Shown here: in pieces, positions 22,471-32,451 of the stretch
Layout of the letters: each line of letters starts with the position of its first letter
Numbering within the stretch: position 1 is the first letter of the stretch
NCBI GenBank assembly: GCA_946122785.1
Contig: CAMGYJ010000010.1
Location: 32,529,608-32,593,607, forward strand
Source: Linum tenue
Taxonomy: Eukaryota > Streptophyta > Magnoliopsida > Malpighiales > Linaceae
Direction: 5' to 3'
DNA: 64,000 nt
Position numbers and translations under genes: made by a program
Notes under the pieces: model-generated
What the model saw: the letters and a program-made list of their open reading frames with translations, nothing else
Database searches by the model: none
What the model was told of the DNA's origin: nothing

Positions 22471-23924
22471 ATGGCGGCGGCGAGGAGAGGCAAACAATTA
22501 GGAATAGAAGCAGAAGAAGAAGCGGAAGAAACTGTGGTTTTGTTGTACCGGTTTAGGGCGGTAAGGGTATATTTCTTCGTCCTCATCTCCTTCTTCCTCC
22601 TCCGCGGGCTCATTGCCCCGACGTACACCGTTCGAACGATCGTCCATATCGCTCAGTGGATCTACGTTCCTTTCTTCATCTACCTACAGCTCGGATACTT
22701 CAACATCCTTCATCTTTCCAAGACGGTAAGCATCATTTTCAACAATCGTATACGGGGAAATTCAATTAATGCATGTATTCTAGTTCAATATATGAAAAAA
22801 AAAAAAACTAAATGGTTAAAGGTCTTCCTAAAAATTACTAACCATCGTCCTAACTTAATATGTAATTTACCGAATGGCCCATTTTGAATTTCAAAATCAA
22901 ACACAAAACAAACCTCTCCCCCTTTCGTAAATCTTAAAAAAATATAAACCAAAACCCAACAAATTATCTTATGGACGAACCATAAATCGTAGTAAAAGAA
23001 TAAAAAATTATTGAAATAAACCAAATAAATCCAAAAAAAAACCCAAAAACCCCTTAATCGAAGCCAATTTTCGGTTGTACCATGGCTCAGCCTAAAGCAA
23101 TTTTCGGTTGTACCATGGACCAACCGAAAATCACCTTCGGTTGCACCATGGCTCAACCGAAAACTCAACCAAAAATTGGCTTCAGTTGAGGGGTTTTTGG
23201 TTCTTTTGAAAAAAAAAAATCTGATTTTAACCTCGTCGGAGTCGCTACTCATGATTCGGACGTATTCCCAACGATTACGACTCGAGAATGTCAACGATGA
23301 ATTCGAGAGTGTGGGAAATTGAGTGTTTTTCATTTTTTTTACTCAAAGTGATGTTTGTTTGCTAAAGATGCCAAAAGGTTAAAAGTGTAACTTTATTATT
23401 TTTTAGGACGATCAATAGTAATTTTAAGGACGATCTTTATCAATTCCCAAAAAAACACGTCCGAATCTCACAAATACATGAATGAGCTCAATGCACCATT
23501 TCAAAATCACAAGTTACAAACGACTGCTAAGTTTATGTTACAGTCGGAGAAGAAGAAAGGAGTAGTTGTTCGGATGGTACAGTCGTTGTTGCCGGCGTCG
23601 ATGAGGACTGTCCATACGATGGAATTCAGGCTTACATTATTCCTCCTTTATATATTCACTGCCTTCACCATCGCCAACCTGATGGTGCGATTCCGTGACC
23701 GTGACCATGAGTCGAGAGAAGAAGAATTAGGAGGATGGGTAGACGAACCCGACGTCGTATTCGCTCTCTCCTTATTTGCCGGCTACTTCATTGGGATCAA
23801 CAGAGGCATCAGCTTTGCGCGGCACGTCCATTATCGCAGGGATTATAAGTATGGTGATGATTATGATGTTGATAACAACTATGAGTCCTCAAGCGGTATA
23901 ATATTTTTAGTACGTACTACGTAG
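22471..23924 (+). CDS. Two-exon membrane protein, family not recognised
   Basis: Exon 1 is 22471-22724, starting at the ATG after ATCATCATC and ending AAGACG before donor GTAAGC. Exon 2 is taken as 23544-23924, after acceptor TTATGTTACAG, and the phases match exactly. The joined protein begins MAAARRGKQLG, has an acidic stretch (EAEEEAEE), then two membrane segments in exon 1 (VYFFVLISFFLLRGLIAP and IAQWIYVPFFIYL) and two in exon 2 (LTLFLLYIFTAFTIANL and FALSLFAGYFIG). The tail is Asp/Tyr-rich. The intron contains a degenerate threefold repeat around TTCGGTTGTACCATGG. The final exon could splice on near 23893 instead of ending at 23924. No family is recognised. Confidence 0.6.
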
Positions 23925-24993
23925 TATACTAATTAATTGCATGATGATCACCAATAACATTTTTAGAATGTCGCAGGAAATGTCAATATCAACTATGACA
24001 GTTTGGTGTTGTAAAAAAAAAAAAAAAACTATGACAGTTTGATGACATGTTTCCAGAAATGCCATTGTATTGTACGGTCCATGGCACTTTAGGATGCCGC
24101 TAAATGTTATTATTATGTTGCAATTATAAGTGTTACTGTATGCAAATTAAATAATCACAGCGGCGTATCTAGAATATAGTAGAGCAGTGGGCCGTATTTG
24201 AATAGAAACTTAGATTCCGTAAACAAAAATATCTAATAATTATAATTTTCATGAACACGACGGTCTTTTAATTTAGCAAAATCGTCTCGCATAATAAGCA
24301 CATACCTCCAAATTCAATCCTGCATATACTGCTACAAACAAAGCATATCCAGCTGGTCCATAACCTGTTCACAAGAAAACCAAGTGACTTAATAGGAAAC
24401 GCATTCTTAAAAAATGGTAGAAAAATAAAAGAGCATCTTCCCGTTCCATCACATGCCAAAGCAGTCAAACAAACTTAACCACAATGAGACCAATCATTCT
24501 AATGTTGAATTTCCTAGCTACTATGTTCCATTCTTGAACTTCTTAGTCCAAATTTCTACTATCTTGCCAATAAATGCCTCAATTCTCAAATAAAAGTAAG
24601 TACCTTAACTAAACAGGGAGCTTCTCAATCCAAAGATAACTCTTAATTCCATCCCCACAATGTAGATAGATTGGCAACAATGTTATCAAGCATTCTCAAT
24701 CCACTAGTTTAAGAATTCCCAAGAAGTCCCCAATTCAAGAAAGTTCCTACCATGAGACTCTTCCATTCCACTGCCTATTCATCCTGTGAGACACAAGTTC
24801 TTCCAATTAGAGAGCAATTCGAAGCAAGATGAACAGAAGTTGAAGTTCCGGAACAAACAAAGACTCTTACGTACCTAACGCAGACAAGTTATTCAAGAAC
24901 GCATTGGTTTGATCCCTGTAATCATACCCAACAGTCTTAAACCCACCAACAACTCCCACAAGCAAAACCCCAGCCAGGATCGTCCCTTCCAAT

Positions 24994-25569
24994 TGTTGGA
25001 AATGTGTATGAATAGCTTTGAAAGCTATAGAGTCTCAAGTGGAAAAACTACCACATTGGTAGTTTTACTTGGTGAAATGAGTATAAAGATAGGAGCCTCT
25101 CTCCTAAGGGCATGCCCCTTGGGGTGACCCACTTTTGTGGGAGAGGGAGGACCTAACGGACCACCACACACACGCGCGCGCCGTCCGACCGGTCGGATGG
25201 ATGGATGGATCACTTGAGAATATATACATATTTTTTGGAGAAATTCCGAACGAAATTAATTATTAATCGGTTATTCTGAGGAATATTCTAAGGGATATAT
25301 TCCTAGGGGTTCGGCTTATAGCCGCCTCCCCAGCCCCTCTAAACACACCACAACGAGCATAAACACAATAGAGAGAGTGTTCAGAGAGCTCCGGTTTTCG
25401 CACAAAAACCGCGAGTACACAGAGGAGCTGTTTTATCCTGGAGACGACCGGTTGATAGTCTGCCGTGCGCATCGAAGGCAGTTCCGCGAACGTCTTAAAG
25501 AGAGCGACCTAGTCCGCGACTCAGCTCCAGATTCGGTATCCTCGTCTTGTTGTTGTTCCGTTTCTAACA
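24994..25569 (+). repeat. 5' LTR of the copia element, internally deleted
   Basis: 576 bp against 745 bp for the 3' LTR. Two internal deletions account for most of the difference: about 130 bp after TCTAAGGGATA, and about 8 bp that turns GGCTCCTATAAATAGCC into GGCTTATAGCC, removing the TATA box. A GGTC/GACC palindromic patch is also shorter here. Confidence 0.9.
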
Positions 25570-25593
25570 ATTTTAAGACGTTCGGCTGCTGCT

Positions 25594-26472
25594 ATGTCGA
25601 CTGAACAGAACAACATGGCCGGATCTGGTGCTGTCGATATCAATCGACAGTTTCGCTTCGTTGGAGTCAACTTCCGGCGCTGGAGACAAAAGATGGAGTT
25701 CTACCTGACGACCAAGAAGTTGGCACACTGCCTCACCAGCATGCCCGTCGAGCTGCCGGAAGAAGCGACCGATGAGGAGAGGGCTGCTTCTGCTAAGGAA
25801 AGGGAGCATGACTTCCTATGCAAGAATTACATCCTCAACGGCCTGGCAGATGACCTCTACGACTACTATGCGGACAGCAAGAACACCGCAATGATGGTGT
25901 GGGATGCGCTCCAAAAGAAGTACGACACGGAGGAGGCTGGAGCTAAGAAGTATGCTGTCAGCCGCTACCTGCGCTACCAGATGGTGGATGACAAGTCTGT
26001 CGAAGTTCAGTCCCACGAACTTCAGAAAATAGCTCACGAGATCGTCTCTGAAGGTATGCCTCTGGACGATCAATTTCAAGTTGCTTGCATAATTGATAAG
26101 CTGCCCCCTTCGTGGAAAGATTTTAAGAATATGCTTAGACATAAAACCAAAGAATTTTCACTGGAAAGTTTGATTACTCGCCTAAGGATTGAGGAAGAGT
26201 CCCGCAAGCAGGATATGAAAGAAGAGGTGATGGTCGTCACTGCTAAACGACCCACCCCTAGAGCTCTTAAACCTAACCAGAAAGGGTTTAAGGGTAAGAA
26301 CCAGCAGGTCCGCCCCCACCAGAATGGTGCCTCTCGAGGTAACCAAAGGGTCATGGCCCAAACCTCTAAGAATGACCCACCGTTTATCTGCTTTAATTGC
26401 GGAAAACCGGGTCATATGGAAAAAAGTGCAGGAACAAGCATAACCCCGCCGCTGCGGCCAGGGTTAACTTGA
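25594..26472 (+). CDS. Copia gag, frameshifted in the zinc knuckle
   Basis: 292 codons starting MSTEQNNMAGSG. The core with FRRWRQKMEFYL, LPPSWKDFKNMLRH and repeated helical signatures is the UBN2/gag-polypeptide domain of copia elements. Near the end FICFNCGKPGHMEK begins the C-x2-C-x4-H-x4-C knuckle. The frame is lost in the A6 run at about 26420-26426, just before the final Cys; the expected continuation lies in the +1 frame. A single-base loss in the homopolymer explains this. The protein would package the element RNA in cytoplasmic particles. Confidence 0.88.
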   Translation: MSTEQNNMAGSGAVDINRQFRFVGVNFRRWRQKMEFYLTTKKLAHCLTSMPVELPEEATDEERAASAKEREHDFLCKNYILNGLADDLYDYYADSKNTAMMVWDALQKKYDTEEAGAKKYAVSRYLRYQMVDDKSVEVQSHELQKIAHEIVSEGMPLDDQFQVACIIDKLPPSWKDFKNMLRHKTKEFSLESLITRLRIEEESRKQDMKEEVMVVTAKRPTPRALKPNQKGFKGKNQQVRPHQNGASRGNQRVMAQTSKNDPPFICFNCGKPGHMEKSAGTSITPPLRPGLT

Positions 26473-27461
26473 CAGAAGAGGATTTGGTAGCCATGATCAC
26501 AGAGATGATCGCTGAAGTTAACCTCACCGGTGACTCAGAAGGATGGTGGCTGGATACAGGTGCATCGAAGCATGTATGCAACAATCGTTCTATGTTTAAA
26601 ACATACGTAGAAGCACCTGCTGACAAGAAAGTGTTGTTGGGGACTACTCACACCACGATGGTTGCTGGTTCTGGTGAAGTGGAGCTGAACTTCACCTCTG
26701 GGAAGAAGATGGTGCTCAAGGATGTGTTGCACACTCCAGAGATAAGGAAGAATCTTGTTTCGGGATATCTTCTTAATAAGGCTGGGTTTAATCAATCTAT
26801 TGGGGCAGACTTGTATACCCTTACTAAGAATGGGAGTTTTGTGGGAAAGGGATATGCATGTAATGGGATGTTCAAGTTGAATGTCGAAATTAATAAGATG
26901 AATTCTTCAGTTTACATGGTGTGTGATTTGAATGTTTGGCATGCTCGTCTTTGTCATGTGAACACACGAATTGTGAAGAATTTAAGCAAGCTAGGACATA
27001 TCCCTAAACTCTCAATGAATGAATTTGATAAATGTGATTTCTGTAGCCAAGCTAAAATAACGAAAACGCCCCATAAATCTGTGAGTAGAGAATCAGAACC
27101 CTTAGATCTGATTCATTCTGATATTTGTGAACTAGATGGGACGTTAACTAGGTCTGGCAAGAGATACTTTATCACTTTCATAGATGATTGCTCTGATTAT
27201 TGCTTTGTTTATTTGATGAAAAACAAAAGTGAAGCCCTTGAAATGTTCAAGGTATTTGTGGTTGAATTCGAAAATCAGTGCAATCGAAAGATAAAAAGAC
27301 TTAGGAGCGATAGAGGATCAGAGTATGACTCTAATCCCTTCAAGGAATTCTATAGCTCACATGGTATCATTCATGAAACCACGGCACCATATTCACCAGA
27401 AATGAATGGTAAAGCTGAGCGGAAAAATAGGACATTTACAGAATTAGTTGTGGCTATTATG
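26424..27461 (+). CDS. Copia pol, part 1: protease and integrase
   Basis: This continues gag in the shifted frame. WWLDTGASKHVCN is the aspartic protease active site. HARLCHVNTRIV is the GAG-pre-integrase H..C region with CDFCSQAK. The integrase catalytic triad is visible as D in HSDIC, D in LRSDRGSEY and E in NGKAERKNR. The frame stops at the hAT MITE (27462), just after the catalytic Glu. Integrase would insert the cDNA in the nucleus. Confidence 0.92.
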
Positions 27462-28078
27462 TAGGGCTGGGAAAACGGTTGGCGGTTTGCGTTTAAACCG
27501 ACAACCGCACCGAAACCGTGCGGTTATTGGTTAACCGCAAACCACATATTTGGCCTATTTTGCGGTCGCGGTTGGAGATATGGCATGTTTTTTGGTTTGC
27601 GGTTTAACCGCAACCGAAACCACAAATCCATATAACCGCAAAGCTAACCGCGAAACCAGACCCAGCCCATAATTCACCCCCAGCCCATAATTGACCCCAG
27701 CCCAGCCAACAGGATTGTGGCATTGTGCATTTGTGCTTGTGGATTGTGTTATTTGGATATGCAGACAGATGCAGGGGCTTGATGGAAGTGAAAATAGACA
27801 AAACAGTAGCTGCTGTGTTTTTTTTTTCATGATTTTTTTGCGGTTAGTTCGCGGTTAATTGTCGGTCTTAGTGCTAACTGCGGTTTCATATGGTGTTTCG
27901 GTTGTTGCAGTTTTCACAACCATAAACCGCGGTTCACCGCTAACCGCGTTCTGCGGTTTTTGGTTAACCGCTAACCGTTGCGGTCGCGGTCGCGGTTGGC
28001 CAATATGAGTGTTTTGCGGTTGTAGTTAACCACAAATTGCGGTGCAGTTAACCGCAACCGCACCGTTTCCCACCCCTA
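27462..28078. mobile_element. hAT-type MITE inside copia pol
   Basis: 617 bp flanked by an exact 8-bp duplication, CTATTATG (27454-27461 and 28079-28086). Ends are TAGGGCTGGGAAAACGGT on the left and TAGGGGTGGGAAACGGT read from the right. The interior is packed with AACCGC/GCGGTT words on both arms, the kind of subterminal repeats that hAT transposases bind. No transposase frame is present. Removing it and one duplication brings the pol frame back together. Confidence 0.92.
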
Positions 28079-28086
28079 CTATTATG

Positions 28087-30144
28087 CTCAATTCTGGAGC
28101 TGCTTCTTCTTGGTGGGGTGATATTTTGTTGACGGTTTGCTATGTGCTAAATCGTCTTCCAAAAACAAATAGAAAAGAATCACCCTATGAGATCTTGAAG
28201 AATAAGCCACCTAATCTGTCCTATTTAAGAACGTGGGGCTGTTTGGCCTACGTAAGAATTTCGGATCCTAAGAGGGTTAAGTTGGCTAGTCGAGCATATG
28301 AATGTGTCTTCGTTGGCTATGCGGCCAATAGTAAGGCATATAGATTCTATGATTTGAATGCTCGTACTATAATAGAATCCATTGATGCTGATTTCTTTGA
28401 GACACGATTTCCATTTAAAACGAGAAATAGTGGGGGTAACGTACTACCCGCTATTAGAGATAACGGAACTAGTGGGGGTGTTGGATCTGAGGATGAACTC
28501 AGAAGAAGTAAAAGAGCTAGAATCTCTAAAGATTTTGGTGATGACTTTACTACAGTATACACCCTAGAGGATCCAAAAAGTTTGCAGGAAGCATTAACTT
28601 CCATAGATGCAGACTTTTGGAATGAGGCCGTTATAGATGAAATGGAATCGTTAGAGGCTAATAAGACTTGGCATCTAACAGACTTACCTCCTGGCTGCAA
28701 AGTCTTAGGTAATAAATGGGTTCTAAAAACGAAACGGAAACCTGATGGTGCAATCGAAAGGTTCCGAGCTCGCCTAGTAGTCAAGGGCTACAGGCAGAGA
28801 GAGAATATAGATTTCTTCGACACCTATTCACCAGTATCTAGAATAACATCCATTCCTGTCATGATTGCTCTTGCTGCCTTGAACAATCTCGTGGTACACC
28901 AAATGGATGTTAAGACTGCTTTTTTGAACGGTGATCTAGATGAAGAAATCTATATGGAACAACCAGAAGGGTTTGTTATCCCTGAACATGCCTCGAAAGT
29001 CTGTAAGTTGGACAAATCTTTATATGGTTTGAAACAGGCTCCAAAACAGTGGCATGAGAAGTTTGACACTCTCGTTCTCTCACATGGCTTTAAGGTGAAT
29101 GAAAGTGACAAGTGTATTTACTGCAAGTCAGAGAATAACACTTGCACTTTCATATGTTTGTATGTAGATGACATGTTGATATTTGGTACAAATATTCACG
29201 TGGTCAATGAAGCGAAAGCCATGTTAAAAGAGAGCTTTGAGGTGAAAGATCTGGGAGAAGCAAAGTTTATGCTTGGAATCCAGATAACTAGAACAGCAAA
29301 TGGTTATTCTCTAGATCAATCTGCCTACATAGAGAAGATCTTGAAGAAGTATAACTATTTCGACTGTAAACCTGCGTGTACTCCGTATGATGCTAGTGTA
29401 AAGCTATTCAAGAACACTGGAGACAGTGTGAGACAAACAGAATATGCTAGCATCATTGGCAGTCTCCGTTATGCTGCGGATTACACTCGACCAGACATTG
29501 CATATGTCGTGGGATTGCTTGGCAGGTTTAACAGCTGTCCTAGTAGAGAGCATTGGAATGCTATAGAGAGGGTCATGAGATACCTCAAGAGAACAGCAAA
29601 CCTTGGTATACACTATCAAAGGTTTCCCGCTGTACTAGAAGGGTATAGTGATGCGGATTGGAATACCCTATCAGATGACTCCAAGGCAACCAGCGGATAT
29701 GTTTTTAACATCGCTGGTGGAGCTGTGTCTTGGAAGTCAAAGAAACAAACAATCCTAGCTCAATCAACTATGGAATCAGAGATGATAGCACTAGCAACGG
29801 CTAGTGAAGAAGCAAGTTGGTTGAGAGGATTGTTGTCAGAGATTCCCCTATGGGAAAGCCCGGTCCCTCCGGTATTGATACATTGTGATAGTATCGCATC
29901 TATCGCTAAAGTTGAGAACCGGTTCTATAACGGAAAGAAACGAAAGATTCGTCGTAAGCACAGTACTGTTAGAGAACTCCTAACGATAGGAGCAGTGAGG
30001 GTGGATCATATAAGATCCGAACAGAATCTAGCTGATCCTTTGACGAAAGGATTACCTAGAGAGAAAGTCCAGAATACCACCAAGGGTATGGGGCTTATGC
30101 CTACCGAACCACGGACTACAAGTGATGGTAACCCGACCCAATAG
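28087..30144 (+). CDS. Copia pol, part 2: integrase tail, reverse transcriptase, RNase H
   Basis: An open frame resumes at the end of the hAT MITE. Integrase C-terminal motifs (YVLNRLPKTNRKESPYEIL) are followed by RT: KWVLKTKRKPDGAIERFRAR, QMDVKTAFLNGDL, LYGLKQAPKQW and the catalytic LYVDDMLIF. RNase H follows with YSDADWNTLSDD, STMESEMIAL, DSIASIA and ADPLTKGLP. It ends at TAG 30144. The catalytic residues are all present, so this half is intact. Confidence 0.93.
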   Translation, partial: LNSGAASSWWGDILLTVCYVLNRLPKTNRKESPYEILKNKPPNLSYLRTWGCLAYVRISDPKRVKLASRAYECVFVGYAANSKAYRFYDLNARTIIESIDADFFETRFPFKTRNSGGNVLPAIRDNGTSGGVGSEDELRRSKRARISKDFGDDFTTVYTLEDPKSLQEALTSIDADFWNEAVIDEMESLEANKTWHLTDLPPGCKVLGNKWVLKTKRKPDGAIERFRARLVVKGYRQRENIDFFDTYSPVSRITSIPVMIALAALNNLVVHQMDVKTAFLNGDLDEEIYMEQPEGFVIPEHASKVCKLDKSLYGLKQAPKQWHEKFDTLVLSHGFKVNESDKCIYCKSENNTCTFICLYVDDMLIFGTNIHVVNEAKAMLKESFEVKDLGEAKFMLGIQITRTANGYSLDQSAYIEKILKKYNYFDCKPACTPYDASVKLFKNTGDSVRQTEYASIIGSLRYAADYTRPDIAYVVGLLGRFNSCPSREHWNAIERVMRYLKRTANLGIHYQRFPAVLEGYSDADWNTLSDDSKATSGYVFNIAGGAVSWKSKKQTILAQSTMESEMIALATASEEASWLRGLLSEIPLWESPVPPVLIHCDSIASIAKVENRFYNGKKRKIRRKHSTVRELLTIGAVRVDHIRSEQNLADPLTKGLPREKVQNTTKGMGLMPTEPRTTSDGNPTQ

Positions 30145-30635
30145 ACTGGAGATCCCAAGAAATGGGTTCAATGGGTAATAACAAGTCATGAGTAGTATGC
30201 GAAAAGTTCATGCATAATGAAGCATGAATCCCAAAGCAATGGAGGTTGAGTTAATAACTCTTAATGAGATCTATACCCTATGTGGGCTGGAGTACTTTAC
30301 TTTGGGGGTACTCCTGATAGACTCACCTATGTGAATGTGGGAGTGGGGCCGCTCCCTATGGAACTTTGAGAGGCACAAAGTTGCTAGAGCGTTCACTAAA
30401 CCAGGATAACGTGCATGGCCATAAACGCACGGGCTAAGAAGAGAACACAACTCAATGAAAAGATCCGGTGTGCTACACTGTCTAAGATAGGGTTCAAGGC
30501 TACGAGTCACCCTTATGAAATCGGAAGTGTAACCACTACGCTAAGGTTCAAATCTTCGTGATACCTTAGCTTATGCCTGATCTTATGGAACTGTTGATGC
30601 TCAGAGATAGTTTCAAAACTATTCAAGTGGGGGAT

Positions 30636-31380
30636 TGTTGGAAATGTGTATGAATAGCTTTGAAAGCTATAGAGTCTCAAGTGGAAAAACTACCACATTG
30701 GTAGTTTTACTTGGTGAAATGAGTATAAAGATAGGAGCCTCTCTCCTAAGGGCATTGCCCCTTGGGTGACCCACTTTTGTGGGAGAGGGAGGACCTAACG
30801 GACCACCACACACACGCGCGCGCCGTCCGTCCGACCGACCGACAGGTCAGTCGGTCGGTTGGTTGGATGGATGGATGGATCACTTGAGACTATATACATA
30901 TTTTTTGGAGAAATTCCGAACGAAATTAATTATTTAATAATTAATTATTAATCGGTTATTCTGAGGAATATTCTAAGGGATAATCGATTGGAAAGGAATA
31001 TTCGAAGGATAATCCCCGCAGGATTTATCCTAACCGACGGTTTTAATTAAGGAAGTAATTATCTTCCTTAATTAATCCGACTTATTCCCCAAGCTAGAGG
31101 GTATATTCCTAGGGGTTCGGCTCCTATAAATAGCCGCCTCCCCAGCCCCTCTAAACACACCACAACGAGCATAAACACAATAGAGAGAGTGTTCAGAGAG
31201 CTCCGGTTTTCGCACAAAACCGCGAGTACACAAAGGAGCTGTTTTATCCTGGAGACGACCGGTTGATAGTCTGCCGTGCGCATCGAAGGCAGTGCCGCGA
31301 ACGTCTTAAAGAGAGCGACCTAGTCCGCGACTCAGCTCCAGATTCGGTATCCTCGTCTTGTTGTTGTTCCGTTTCTAACA
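30636..31380 (+). repeat. 3' LTR of the copia element, full length
   Basis: 745 bp, preceded by the purine tract AGTGGGGGAT (30626-30635). It keeps the TATA box TATAAATA at 31125-31132, which the 5' LTR has lost. It contains a palindromic patch of GACC/GGTC tetranucleotides at about 30825-30870. Confidence 0.9.
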
Positions 31381-31640
31381 ATCCAACTCCTTCGTCCCTG
31401 TCGTCCCCCTTCTTCCCACCTTCTCCCTCGTTGTCATCGTCGCCCTTCGGGTTCAAGAATCATCGCAAGCTCTGTAGAGGAACTCCATTCTTCTGCTGCT
31501 ACTTCTTCCGCGTCTGCTTGAGGGACGAGCAAGGGCCAAGGGGACAAGAAGTGGAAGCGCTTACTGCGGCAGAAGAAGGTAGTGGAAGAAGTGGTGGACG
31601 GTGCAAAAGAACTAGTCTTGGTCTTGGGAGGTAGAGAGGT

Positions 31641-32102
31641 CTAGGCCCAAAGAGGTGAGAGGGCTGGAAGTATACCTATACTCACTCTCAACCAGGAAGA
31701 GGGCTGGACCTTGGCCCAGTGTGGCCCAGCCCTAGATCTGTCGATGAATAATCGTCACACAAAAAGTGGTATTGATAATGGTAACAAATGTCATCGTATA
31801 ATTTGGTGACACTCGATTAAGTGACATATTTATGTGTCGTTTTCGTGTAAAATGTCGATACGTCTCTATATAGACTACCCTTGGCGAGGCATGATGGCGG
31901 AGGCCATTATCGGCCAGCACGCACGAGGCTGAATTCACGGCCCACCCACCCTAACATTTTTCCATATATACAATATACAATTTTCAAATGTTACGCGATA
32001 GTTATAAAAATGAGAAACGATGGAAATAATAATTGAAGAAAATAAATAAATTATGGAGGATAGTTATAAAGAAAAATAAATAAATATGGGAGGGAGTTCC
32101 CG
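31641..32102. other. Spacer
   Basis: Sequence next to the truncated VTT-like gene fragment. Only short frames are present. A patch near 31760-31870 looks like repeat sequence, but I cannot assign it. Confidence 0.3.
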
Positions 32103-32451
32103 GAGGCGTAACCGCCACACTGGCCCGGGAGTGTAACTGTCAGTTCTCTTGAAGGTTGCCGCCGTTGCCGGTCTACTCACCCGCCACTCCACTCCACTCC
32201 CCTCCCCTCCACTCTTCGCTAACTTCCTCTCTCGGATCGCTCCCAGATTTGCAACGCATGTCCATCCGCGTTGGCTTCCATTCGCAGCGACATTGATAAT
32301 CTTGTATGCTTCATGTCTCGTGACTGTGCTTCTCTCAAAGGCTTCTTCGGCTACCCTTCGTGCTCGATTTCGCCTAGAAGGAGAAGGCCGTTGTTTGAGC
32401 CAAGTTTCCCTTTCTCTCTTCTGAGACACCTTTGTCGCAATCCCTCTTCGT
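32103..32451 (+). other. Possible 5' exon of a lost gene
   Basis: A C/T-rich leader and a GC-richer block lie immediately left of a TIR element. The plus frame from the ATG near 32310 (MSRDCASLKGFFGYPS and on) is open up to the insertion, and the opposite strand is open too. It could be a gene start cut by the element. No family is recognised. Confidence 0.25.

Larger units (their letters stand above)
24994..31380 (+). mobile_element. Ty1/copia retrotransposon, nearly complete, carrying a hAT MITE
   Basis: The LTRs (24994-25569 and 30636-31380) start TGTTGGAAATG and end TTTCTAACA. In order the interior gives gag with UBN2 features, CCHC knuckle, aspartic protease, integrase, reverse transcriptase and RNase H. 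Integrase before RT defines Ty1/copia. A purine tract AGTGGGGGAT abuts the 3' LTR. Apart from indels I count only about three substitutions between LTRs, so it is young. No clean 5-bp target duplication is seen (CCAAT on the left, ATCCA on the right). It is disabled by a gag frameshift, a hAT insertion in pol and loss of the TATA box in the 5' LTR. Confidence 0.93.
24306..31640 (-). pseudogene. VTT / SNARE-associated-type membrane protein gene fragment, split by a copia element
   Basis: Three pieces on the minus strand form one broken gene. The N-terminal piece (31381-31640) is Ser/Thr-rich like a plastid transit region, then acidic/basic (GGKKGDDRDEG), with one frameshift and no start codon. 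It runs into the copia 3' LTR. Immediately beyond the 5' LTR, 24993-24875 continues with a hydrophobic segment (TILAGVLLVGVVGG) and ends at a donor. Exon 24364-24306, with matching phase, encodes YGPAGYALFVAVYAG. That last motif recalls chloroplast or Golgi VTT-domain (TVP38/TMEM64-like) proteins; the family call is from memory and moderate. Later exons are missing. Confidence 0.5.

Noticed and set aside
22785..23333. 182-codon minus frame with repeated FRLSHGTTE units
   Set aside because: It lies in the intron of the plus-strand gene; the repeats come from a nucleotide-level tandem repeat and poly-T runs fill the rest.
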